NCBI GenBank assembly: GCA_027084135.1
Contig: JALWLO010000096.1
Location: forward strand, 1 to 39,740
Length of the DNA: 39,740 nucleotides
Source: Campylobacterales bacterium
GTDB lineage: Bacteria > Campylobacterota > Campylobacteria > Campylobacterales > QNZT01
Reading direction: 5' to 3'
Shown: in pieces, positions 1 to 8,800 of the stretch
Position numbering within the stretch: position 1 is the first letter of the stretch
Layout of the letters: the number at the start of each line of letters is the position of its first letter
The notes under the pieces: generated by a model
The model's database searches: none
Seen by the model: the letters and a program-made list of their open reading frames with translations, nothing else
Told to the model about the DNA's origin: nothing
Translations under genes and position numbers: made by a program

Positions 1-134
1 TCTTGCTTTCTAAAGAGCACTTCAAGGATCAAACACACTACCTATATATTTTTATCTTTTTTTCTGCCGTTTCAGTTATTCTTTATAAAACGGCTTTAAT
101 CAGCGCACTTTTATTATTATAACCATATCTATAT

Positions 135-154
135 TATAATCTTTTGGATACAAT
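135..154 (+). promoter_or_regulatory. Candidate -10 elements upstream of tatB
   Basis: Two sigma70-like -10 hexamers lie in the A+T-rich leader of tatB: TATAAT at 135-140 and TACAAT at 149-154. Neither has a good -35, which is usual in Campylobacterota, where T-rich stretches replace it. A Shine-Dalgarno AGGAA at 179-183 serves the ATG at 190. The transcription start cannot be chosen between the two by eye. Confidence 0.45.
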
Positions 155-189
155 AGCTTTCATATTTTACAAATGAGCAGGAATAGACA

Positions 190-558
190 ATGTTTGGAAT
201 GAGTCTAGGGGAAATTTTTGTCATTGTGATCATCGCCATACTCTTTGTCGGTCCCGATAAACTACCGACGATGATGGTTGAGATAGCCAAATTTTTCAAA
301 GGTGTAAAGAGAACGATCCACGAAACCAAAGAGTCGATAGAGCAAGAGATACACTTGGCTGAGCTCAAAGAGGAAGCACTCAGTTACAAAGATAGTTTAG
401 AAAAAGTGGTTGAGGATTATAAAAAAGAGACAGATTTTGATATCATCCACGATTTAAATGAGGAAGTGGGAGAGATCTCCCACTCGCTCAAAGAGCTTGA
501 AAAGCCAAAAAAGAAAAAGAAGAAAAAATCGAAAAAGAAGGAAGAGAAGGATGTTTGA
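190..558 (+). CDS. tatB: Sec-independent translocase protein TatB
   Basis: 122 residues. It has the TatA/TatB architecture: one N-terminal membrane helix (residues about 5-21), a hinge with the typical FVGPDKLP motif (about 19-26), then a long amphipathic helix and a charged cytoplasmic tail. With TatC it forms the receptor complex that recognises twin-arginine signal peptides on folded proteins. It overlaps tatC by 8 bases, so the two are translationally coupled; this pairing favours TatB over TatA. The tail ends in a lysine-rich stretch (about residues 105-122) encoded by A-rich DNA. A likely Tat substrate, the M15-type peptidase at 30569-31141, lies in the same window. Confidence 0.9.
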   Translation: MFGMSLGEIFVIVIIAILFVGPDKLPTMMVEIAKFFKGVKRTIHETKESIEQEIHLAELKEEALSYKDSLEKVVEDYKKETDFDIIHDLNEEVGEISHSLKELEKPKKKKKKKSKKKEEKDV

Positions 559-1279
559 GGAGTTAAAACCTCATCTTGAAGAGCTTAGAAAGAGACTGGC
601 TATCAGCGTAGCGGCTGTGATAGTACTCTTTTTTGTAGCGTTTAACTTTTGGGAGCCGCTTCTTGACTGGATGACCGCACCGCTGGTAAAGGTTCTGCCG
701 GAGGGGAGTCATATCATCTTTACAAAGGTACAAGAGACATTTTTTACCGCACTCAAAGTCTCATTTTTTACCGGTTTTTTGGCTGCGCTTCCTATCATAT
801 TTTGGCAGATTTGGCTCTTTATCGCCCCGGGTCTCTATGAACATGAGAAAAAGTTAGTACTGCCCTTTGTAGGTGGAGCGACACTGATGTTTCTGCTTGG
901 AGCGGCATTTTGTTACTATATCGTGATACCCTACGGTTATGCATTTTTGATAAACTTCGGTTCGACCCTCTTTACGGCACTCCCAAGCATCGGTGAATAT
1001 GTAAGCTTCTTTACAAAGCTGATTTTTGGTTTTGGATTGGCGTTTGAGTTACCGGTATTTACATTTTTGTTTGCAAAGATGGGACTTGTAACCGATAGAA
1101 CATTAAAAGATTTTTTCAGATATGCGCTTGTTATCATCTTCCTGCTCTCTGCCCTCTTGACACCTCCGGATGTCTTAACACAATTCCTCATGGCGGGACC
1201 GATGATATTGCTCTATGGTCTCTCGATACTTATCGCTAAAGCGATCAACCCTGAAGAGAAAGAGGCGAATGAGGAGTGA
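551..1279 (+). CDS. tatC: Sec-independent translocase protein TatC
   Basis: 242 residues, a normal TatC length, with six hydrophobic segments. The N terminus MFEELKPHLEELRKRL matches the conserved cytoplasmic start of TatC, which binds twin-arginine signal peptides. The reading frame stays open upstream to 458, but that stretch only reads the lysine-rich end of tatB in another frame; the ATG at 551, preceded by a purine-rich GAGAAGG, gives the family N terminus. Stop at 1277-1279 overlaps the start of queA by 11 bases, so tatB-tatC-queA form one operon. Confidence 0.95.
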   Translation: MFEELKPHLEELRKRLAISVAAVIVLFFVAFNFWEPLLDWMTAPLVKVLPEGSHIIFTKVQETFFTALKVSFFTGFLAALPIIFWQIWLFIAPGLYEHEKKLVLPFVGGATLMFLLGAAFCYYIVIPYGYAFLINFGSTLFTALPSIGEYVSFFTKLIFGFGLAFELPVFTFLFAKMGLVTDRTLKDFFRYALVIIFLLSALLTPPDVLTQFLMAGPMILLYGLSILIAKAINPEEKEANEE

Positions 1280-2294
1280 TCCTTGCAGTATCGATAGCTA
1301 TGACTACTATCTCCCTCCCCATCTCATAGCCTCTCACCCCGCAAATCCAAAAGATAGTGCGAAACTCTTGGTCTATGATAGGCAAAAAGATCGTATCACT
1401 CATGCGATATTTAGAGATATTTTGGAGTTTTTGCCCTCAAACGCAAAGATCATCTTAAATGATACGAAAGTGGTTAAAGCGAGACTCTTTGGACACAAGG
1501 AAAGCGGCGGAAAGGTAGAACTGCTCTTCAATAGCCCGATTGGTGAAGATAGATATCTCGTCTATATCAGAGGGAGAGTCAAAGTTAGTACTAAACTCTT
1601 TTTCGGCGATTCATTAGAGGCGAAAGTCTTAGTGTTAAATCGTGACGGTAGTAGAATCGTCAGATTTTACAGAAACGGAAAAACGGTCGAGCTTGAAGAG
1701 CTTTATCACATACTCGACAAGATCGGTCACATCCCGCTGCCTCCCTACATCAAACGCGAAAATAAGCAAGAGGATGAGAAGGATTATCAAACAATCTTTG
1801 CCAAACAGGAGGGAGCGGTAGCCGCTCCGACTGCTTCACTGCACTTCACCCCTACTCTATTTCAAAAAATGCAAGAGCAGTATGAAACCTTTTTTGTCAC
1901 TTTGCATGTGGGAGCCGGAACCTTTAAACCGGTGGAGGTTGAAAATATCTTAGATCATAAGATGCATAAAGAGTTCTACTCCATACCGCTTAGTACTAAA
2001 AAAATCATAGAGTCTGAAAAGCCCATCGTTGCGGTTGGAACAACCGTAACAAGAACGATAGAGTACTACTATCAACATAGAGAGCTTGAAGGAGAAGCGG
2101 ATATATTTCTACATCCAAACAACCCTCCCAAAAGGGTCAATCACCTACTCACCAACTTTCACCTTCCAAAATCAACCCTCCTTATGCTTGTCGCCTCATT
2201 TGTCGGTATAGAGAAGATGCACCGACTCTACCAAGAAGCGATCGATAGAGAGTATAGATTTTACTCATACGGTGATGCGATGTTGATACTCTAG
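1269..2294 (+). CDS. queA: tRNA preQ1(34) S-adenosylmethionine ribosyltransferase-isomerase QueA
   Basis: 341 residues. QueA transfers the ribosyl part of S-adenosylmethionine to preQ1 at the tRNA wobble base, giving epoxyqueuosine. Family landmarks: YDYYLPPHLIASHPA near the start, NDTKVVKARLFG, the GHIPLPPYIKR segment, VAAPTASLHFT, VTLHVGAGTFKPV, and NFHLPKSTLLMLVASF near the end. The frame is open to 1215, but the ATG at 1269 gives the family-like start MRSDPCSIDSYDYYLP and overlaps the tatC stop, implying coupling. The gene carries three TAGTACTA palindromes: 1586-1593, 1991-1998, and 2292-2299, where the TAG stop codon forms its first three bases. Confidence 0.95.
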   Translation: MRSDPCSIDSYDYYLPPHLIASHPANPKDSAKLLVYDRQKDRITHAIFRDILEFLPSNAKIILNDTKVVKARLFGHKESGGKVELLFNSPIGEDRYLVYIRGRVKVSTKLFFGDSLEAKVLVLNRDGSRIVRFYRNGKTVELEELYHILDKIGHIPLPPYIKRENKQEDEKDYQTIFAKQEGAVAAPTASLHFTPTLFQKMQEQYETFFVTLHVGAGTFKPVEVENILDHKMHKEFYSIPLSTKKIIESEKPIVAVGTTVTRTIEYYYQHRELEGEADIFLHPNNPPKRVNHLLTNFHLPKSTLLMLVASFVGIEKMHRLYQEAIDREYRFYSYGDAMLIL

Positions 2295-2309
2295 TACTAA
2301 AACTAAAGT

Positions 2310-2342
2310 CGGTAAGCTTTAGAGTCACTCTAAAACTTACCG
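2310..2342. terminator. Hairpin between convergent queA and barrel gene
   Basis: An inverted repeat with 16-base arms and one mismatch (left arm CGGTAAGCTTTAGAGT) spans the 36-base gap and the last codons of the barrel gene. No T-run follows on the plus strand; on the minus strand a T-containing stretch (GACTTTAGTTTTAG) follows. It is best read as a terminator for the minus-strand operon, possibly bidirectional. Confidence 0.55.
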
Positions 2343-5300
2343 ATCACATTGATAAACCACCCTTTGGCATCATAATCATCCGCAGATCTTAGATCATCGC
2401 TAAAGTGGCTAAAGTTATATCCCACGCCAAGCTTTAAGTGGGAACCGATATGGCGATAGAGTCCAAGTAGATACCCATCTCTTACACCGTCATCCTTTTG
2501 CTTAAGCCAATGAACCTCAGCCAAGGCATCCCATTTTTTAATAAGATGATAGTTGGCTCTAAGTGCCGCTAAGTAGATATCACTTTTGTGCCACCGATCA
2601 TCATCTCTATCAGTCTTGATCTGCTTATGTTTGTAACCTATTTTAGAACCCAAACTCCACTTGCTAGAGATCTGATAACTATCCTCCAGTGCAAAGATAT
2701 GGCTCTTCTCTATCGGATGGCTCTCTATCTGCTCAAGTGACGGCAGATCATAGAGGTAGATATATTTACCGATGATATTAAGTCTGCTATTTTCAATCGG
2801 TCGATAGGCAAAGCCCACTCCTGATTCAACAAATCTAGCCACCTCTCTATCTAGTACTAAATCATCCGTTTTACTATAGTTAAGCTTCGCCATCACCCTC
2901 CATGAAGGATTGAGAGCGTAGCTGAGATAGTTTGTTGTGAGATACTGCTTCTGTTCAAAGTTTTGGGCACTATCTTCTCTATACTCCAGCTTTGTTCTAG
3001 CCTCGACCTTTTTATTACTATATCTGACTCCTGTTGAAATCGACTCTCGATCTCTTCTATTGATATCATCATAGGCGACTCTATTGTATGTCAATCCGGC
3101 ACTTAAACTTTTGCTAAATGCATAATTCATACCGAAGGTATTGCCGACTCCAGCCATCCTATCTTCGTGGCTAAACTGATGCTCCGAAAAGATAGATAGT
3201 TTATCATTTACCCTACTTCTCTGTCCCAGAGTCAAGGTATCTTTTGAGCCCTCTGTTGAATCTGTCGATAAAATATAGTTGCTATATAGCGATATATCTT
3301 TGGTCACACCATACTCTATACCGACTTTCGTACTATCTCCTCTATCGCCGGTACTCGCTTCGGCATCAAATGTCGTTCGACCGTGATTGTACCTTGTTCC
3401 AAGAGTGTAGAGGTCATTTTTCTCATACTCCCCTTCATTTTCTAGTGTACTTTGCGCTTTTAGATAGAGATCGAGGTTCTCTCTCAACGCATAACTCGCC
3501 CTCACTCCGGCAAGTGTCGCACTTCCAACCTTTGTCTCATCTCTTTGATTCTCTACGGCTCGTAGTTCGGCTCCCACTCTCCACTTACGAGCCACTTGCA
3601 TATCTGCTTCGATACTGGCGGTTTTCTCTTTATTGTTCGCCTCTTTGAGAGAAGTGGCTCTCGCTTTTGCCGTTAACCTTTTACTTAGGTGGGAAGTTGC
3701 CTCTACTCCCATATCTTCAACCTCTTGTGTACCGCCAAGCCTCGCATTTGAGAAGCCGTTCTCTCTCTTTTTGTACCAAAGCGTTGCGACACTCTCATGT
3801 GCTGTCTCTTTAAAGTCAGAGAGTGCAAACTCCGCCTCAATGCCATAAGCGTTTCCATTTGGGTTACTTGCATTGGAGTCGATCTGATCAAAAGTGAGCC
3901 CACCGTCATGCGATCTAAAATTTGCCCCGTTTGACTGCACCGCCTTAGAGTGAGCTATTTCCGCTTTGATATAACTCTTTTTGCCTCCTCTTAGCGTCAC
4001 ATCCATACCGCTCACTTCATAGTCGCTATTACTCCTACCCTCATGACTATAAGTGGCTCCCACTCCGAGATAGTCCGTAAGCCACTCTTTGATCCTACCG
4101 CCGTAAGTGGCTTGATTGGCTTTAAACTCATCCGGTAGATACTCATAATCCACCTTCAACACTACCCTATTCCCATCTAACGGCATATCTTTGATGATGG
4201 ATGGTCCACTCATATCGGAGTATGGTGAGAGTGGTCTTGTAAGGATGATACGCCCTTGGATCTCATCGATCTCATAATCCTGCCCCCTCTTTAGCTCTAC
4301 CTTTTGCGTTACCCTCTCTGAGTTTCGCTCTCTCACCTCTACCCAAACCTTTTCACTCCCCTCTATGATCTCTCTATGTTTGAGGTAGTAAAGACTTCCG
4401 CCGGTCGCCTCAAACTCATTGTGTCCATAGGCACTTTGCGCTTCAGATGCGTAGAGGGTTATATCTCTTTTGTTATCACCGAACTTCGTCTTTTTCATAG
4501 AGCTATGTTGCACTTTTGCTCCATAGAGCGAACGGTTTACATTGGCAAACTCATTCCCCGTGATACCGGTGTTATAGTTACCCCACAATGCTTTTGACTT
4601 ATCCCAAGCCAAACTAAGGTAAAACTTCCCCTGCGTATCCGTATCTTTATAGGAGTGAGAATCATCACCGTATAGATAGTAATACTGATCAGGGTCTAAA
4701 TGTCTAAAGAGCCTTCTAGGATCCTTTTTATCGAGGTTTTTAAAGATATTTTTTATATCATCCTCTTGGGTATCGAGTTGGGCTGTTAAGAGATACTTCC
4801 CTTTGATCTTCCCTTTTAGATAAAACGCCAAACGACCGTCGATAAATAGATCTTCATTAAAGTGTTCATCTGCTTCTAGCGGCTTGATATTTCCACTTAC
4901 ACTATATTTACCCATCGTAAGGTCAGCCAACCCTATCATAAAGATATGGCTATCTTTGACATTTAATGCAAGGGCTTCATCAAATGTTTCACCCTTATCG
5001 GTCATCACCGTAACAGGGATGATATACTCTCCACCCTTTCTTATCTGCTCATAGACAAATTTCCCTTGCGAATCGACTCTTACCTCTTGGTTATCTATCT
5101 TTAGGAGATAGTCAGGATTTAGCCCCTCTCCATAGACACGAACTCTCGCACCCTCTATGGAGATAGATCTCTCTTTTAGATCACTCTTTCCAAATATCTC
5201 TCCGGCAATATCCCTAAAGCCCTCTTGTGGCTCTCCCTTTTCGATAAGAATACGCTTTAGTACTGTCTCATCACTATCACCCGACTTATCAAATACTTTG

Positions 5301-5836
5301 AGTTGATATTTAAGAACTGTTTTCGGACTGAGCTTCAACTTTAATTTACCGATATCAAACACTATCTCATCAGGTAAACCCTCGCCTTTGAGTGTTTTGA
5401 TCTTTTTTAGCTTCTCACCGTTATCTAGGTAGAGATCCACTTCATAGTGATCGATATAGTCGCTATAGTTGTTATATGTATAAAACTTGATCCTTTTGTC
5501 ACCCTTTTTACGTAGATATAAGGTATCTGAAGCGATCGCTAACTTGGGCTTATTGACAAGCGGATCACTTGTAGCCCAAAGTGTGGCGTTTGGATTTAGG
5601 TAGACTCTACTACTGATACGCTCCACCTTCGGTACCTCACGGATCTCCTGCTCTTTTGTCTCCATAAAAAGATCAACCCGTCTATTCTTCTGCATACCGC
5701 CGCTTGGACGGTCATTTTTTGCTACAGGTGCACACTCTGCATGATTGACAATCGTCGCCTTATACTCTCCCTTAGCCATGAGTATGCTTGAAAGAAGAGT
5801 CGATAGTAAAATAGTTTTTGCTTGGATACTTCTCAT
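2330..5836 (-). CDS. Outer-membrane barrel protein with OmpA-tail-like N terminus
   Basis: 1168 residues. There is a signal peptide (about residues 1-21). Residues 29-58 resemble the end of an OmpA-like peptidoglycan-binding domain: APVAKNDRPSGG then KNRRVDL at 50-56. C35, in this segment, is the only cysteine in the protein. Residues about 80-330 look like beta-sandwich domains. From about 330 the chain has alternating amphipathic beta strands rich in aromatic residues, ending GWFINVIGKF with a terminal Phe, as expected for a BAM-inserted beta-barrel. A YGDDSHSYKDTDTQGK stretch precedes the barrel. Its ATG overlaps the stop of the giant repeat protein (ATGA, 5833-5836), so the two are coupled. 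I recognise the overall architecture as that of uncharacterised outer-membrane proteins paired with DUF11/SdrD-type proteins; no function is established. It could be an anchor, a porin or an export channel for its partner. Confidence 0.75.
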   Translation of the reverse strand: MRSIQAKTILLSTLLSSILMAKGEYKATIVNHAECAPVAKNDRPSGGMQKNRRVDLFMETKEQEIREVPKVERISSRVYLNPNATLWATSDPLVNKPKLAIASDTLYLRKKGDKRIKFYTYNNYSDYIDHYEVDLYLDNGEKLKKIKTLKGEGLPDEIVFDIGKLKLKLSPKTVLKYQLKVFDKSGDSDETVLKRILIEKGEPQEGFRDIAGEIFGKSDLKERSISIEGARVRVYGEGLNPDYLLKIDNQEVRVDSQGKFVYEQIRKGGEYIIPVTVMTDKGETFDEALALNVKDSHIFMIGLADLTMGKYSVSGNIKPLEADEHFNEDLFIDGRLAFYLKGKIKGKYLLTAQLDTQEDDIKNIFKNLDKKDPRRLFRHLDPDQYYYLYGDDSHSYKDTDTQGKFYLSLAWDKSKALWGNYNTGITGNEFANVNRSLYGAKVQHSSMKKTKFGDNKRDITLYASEAQSAYGHNEFEATGGSLYYLKHREIIEGSEKVWVEVRERNSERVTQKVELKRGQDYEIDEIQGRIILTRPLSPYSDMSGPSIIKDMPLDGNRVVLKVDYEYLPDEFKANQATYGGRIKEWLTDYLGVGATYSHEGRSNSDYEVSGMDVTLRGGKKSYIKAEIAHSKAVQSNGANFRSHDGGLTFDQIDSNASNPNGNAYGIEAEFALSDFKETAHESVATLWYKKRENGFSNARLGGTQEVEDMGVEATSHLSKRLTAKARATSLKEANNKEKTASIEADMQVARKWRVGAELRAVENQRDETKVGSATLAGVRASYALRENLDLYLKAQSTLENEGEYEKNDLYTLGTRYNHGRTTFDAEASTGDRGDSTKVGIEYGVTKDISLYSNYILSTDSTEGSKDTLTLGQRSRVNDKLSIFSEHQFSHEDRMAGVGNTFGMNYAFSKSLSAGLTYNRVAYDDINRRDRESISTGVRYSNKKVEARTKLEYREDSAQNFEQKQYLTTNYLSYALNPSWRVMAKLNYSKTDDLVLDREVARFVESGVGFAYRPIENSRLNIIGKYIYLYDLPSLEQIESHPIEKSHIFALEDSYQISSKWSLGSKIGYKHKQIKTDRDDDRWHKSDIYLAALRANYHLIKKWDALAEVHWLKQKDDGVRDGYLLGLYRHIGSHLKLGVGYNFSHFSDDLRSADDYDAKGWFINVIGKF

Positions 5837-8800
5837 TGTGCACCTCCTCTATGCTGATTTAAAAGTGTGTGACAATCTTTTTGTTTGATGCCAAATCTCG
5901 TACACTCTTTCGGTGTTCTCGGAATATTTGGTTTACCCCACCAGTCATAGAGCGGGTTAAATTTAACCTCTTTGTCACAACTGTTGTAGATCACATCTAC
6001 CTTATCAATCATCTCATCTCCTAAACGATATTTCAACTCTTTATAGACACTCAGCGCCCTCTTATACGCAAGTTTTTTGTTGTACCACATCGGTGCCCTT
6101 GCATCGGTGTTACCCTCTATCCTGATCGACCCGCTTCCATACGCTTTGATCTTCTTCACTAAGTTCTCAATAACCGGTACTTGATCAGGTCTGATACAAT
6201 CTTGATCCGAATCAAAATAGATTGTTCCAAGTTTTGTGAGTTTGCTTACCCAAACCTTCTCTTTATGCATCACCACTTTGCTAATGGTACGCTTTTTTGC
6301 AAACGGCTTCTTTTCCGGCAGCTTCACACCAAAATCGATCTGATTTAATCCACTTGCCGTCACACGATAGACTCTCGGGTTCTCAGTCGTAAATTTCGCC
6401 CCCTCAGGGAGTGTGGCAGGATCGACTTTGAGGACGATATTTTTTCCTCTCCATCCAAATCCACCGCTATCGTTATCAGCGATATGGTATCGTCCATATG
6501 CGTCGGTTTCGATCACTATTCCCTCAACGGTTGCGATTCTTACACCCGGGATTCCTCTCTCACCCCTATCCTGGATGCCGTTTTCGTTGCTGTCTATAAA
6601 GACTTTTCCAACTACTACGGCATTGTCTACAAACGGATCAGACTCCACTCTCACAGTCGCTTTGGAGAGGTTACTCACCTCTTCATCATTTGAGACCGCG
6701 ATCGCCTTATTGGTATGTTTACCTTGTGATACTCCCACTCCCACTTTAAGTAGGTAGCTGATAGTCACCACCTCTTTTGGTTTTAACTCGAACTTACCAA
6801 ATGTGATCGATTTCGTACCGCTTGCATCAAGTTTCTTAGCCTTTTTATGCTCTCGCTTGATCTTTGCACTACCCTCAACATATCTAAATCCCGCAGGTAT
6901 CAAATCTCTAATCTCAAGTGCGGCGTACCTAAAGGATTTATCCACATTCTCCACACGGATCGAATAGGGAACAAAATCACCTATCTTCACATCTTTTTTA
7001 AGCACTTTTTTGTGGATCTTAACAAACATCGGTGCGATAGCCAGATCCTCAAAATCTTGATCTTTAACATCCTCCATACCATCAAGACTAAGTCTGATGA
7101 TGTTGCTATTTCCACCATCCTTATCTTTTAGTGACTCATAACCTTTTTTGTCGATTTGTACTATTTGATAATCACCAGGTTTCAAGCCCTCAAAGCTATA
7201 ACTACCGTTCTCATCGGTATAGGTTATTGCGATACTACTCTCTTCGGTACAAACAACATTTGATTTACATAATAGGAGTTTACCGTTATGAAGCGGTTCA
7301 TCCACCTTTCTATCACCATCGATATCTACTTTAACCGTACCGCTAACCGTAATCGTCTTTTGGTCATCAAAATTTTGACCGGTAATATCTTTGGTTGAGA
7401 GCGTTATCGATATGTTGTTGTCATTTGCTCCATCAACATCCCTTAATGAATCAAACCCTTTTGGATCACTCTCTACTATAGTGTAGTGCCCCGGTGTGAT
7501 ATCCTCAAAGAGATAGTTACCATCTTTATCACTTCTCGTTGAAGCGATCTCCTTATCTCCCTCATAAAGTGTAACATTGACATCAGCTAGTGCGATATCT
7601 ACACCTTTTCCAAGCTCTATCTTGTTGTCAAAGTCCATATCGGCTCTCACTTGTCCTGAAACTTTGAGTAGCGGCTCATCTAGGAAGTTTTGCCCCGTCA
7701 CATCCTTAGTACTAACTTTGACGGTAATATTATTGTCATTTTTATCGTCGATATCACTCACGGATGTATATCCCTTAGGATCTATCTCCATTACGGTATA
7801 ACAATCTGGAATCAACCCGTCAAACCGATACGCGCCTTTCTCATCCGTTTGAGTCGTTTGTATGATCTTGCCCTCTTGACAACTATAGAGTTGAACCGTT
7901 ACATCCTTAAGCGGAACTTCGCCTTTTTTGTCATTGTCGATATCGCTCTCTACCTTTCCTGAGATAGATTTCAGCGCTATCAGACCCATATCAACTGTAT
8001 GCTCTTTGGTTGCACTACCAATCTCAACCTCATCAGTTGTATTTGTCTCAAAATTTACATCACTATCTTTACTATCATCACCCCTATTTTTGACTGTAAT
8101 GCCATATCCATTTGGAACTCCAAATTTAACTAGGTACCTACCAGGTTTCAATCCTCTAAAAATATAGTTTCCTGAGTGATCAGTTATAGTCTGTGAAACT
8201 ATCTTCTTAGTTACGACTTCAATCAGTGTAACATTGACATCCGCAACACCTTTCTCATCCGGATCTTGAATGCCGTTATCATTACTATCAAACCAGACAA
8301 GATCACCCAACTCATTATCAGTATATAATCCTAAATCTACACGCCTCTCTATCTGATCGCTTACTATTGTAAAACTATCACTTATACCGGTCTCGGGTTT
8401 TACATCACTATCTCTATTCTCATCTCTACCTTGATTTTGTGAGGTAATATGGTAACCATCCGGTATTGTAAACTTAACACGATAACTGCCAGGTTTAATA
8501 CCATTAAAGCTATAAATGCCGTTTGAATCTGTAGTAGTATGAAGATTTGTAGAACTATTATCTTCATTTAATAGTTCTACATCAATACTAGCAACACCAC
8601 CTTCATCAGGATCTTGAATACCGTTTTTATTGATATCTAACCATACTAAATCACCTATCGCACCATCTTTAACAAGTGCAATATCTACATCATCTCTATC
8701 CTCTCCGGAAACAAGGGTGAAAATATCACTACTTCCATCAAGCTTTATATCACTATCTTTACTACTATCTGAACCTTGATGATATTTACCTGGTGTATAG

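Noticed and set aside
66-95. Inverted repeat GCCGTTT ... AAACGGC upstream of tatB as a terminator
   Set aside because: Arms are only 7 bp with a 15-base loop, and no T-run follows; the stretch of T lies before it on the plus strand. Too weak to call.
458-550. Extended tatC start at 458
   Set aside because: It reads the lysine tail of tatB in another frame, giving an Arg/Lys-rich stretch foreign to TatC; ATG 551 gives the family N terminus.
3244-3648. Plus-strand ORF of 134 codons opposite the barrel gene
   Set aside because: Lies wholly antisense to a long gene with clear strand periodicity; composition is that of a shadow frame and no ribosome-binding site is seen.
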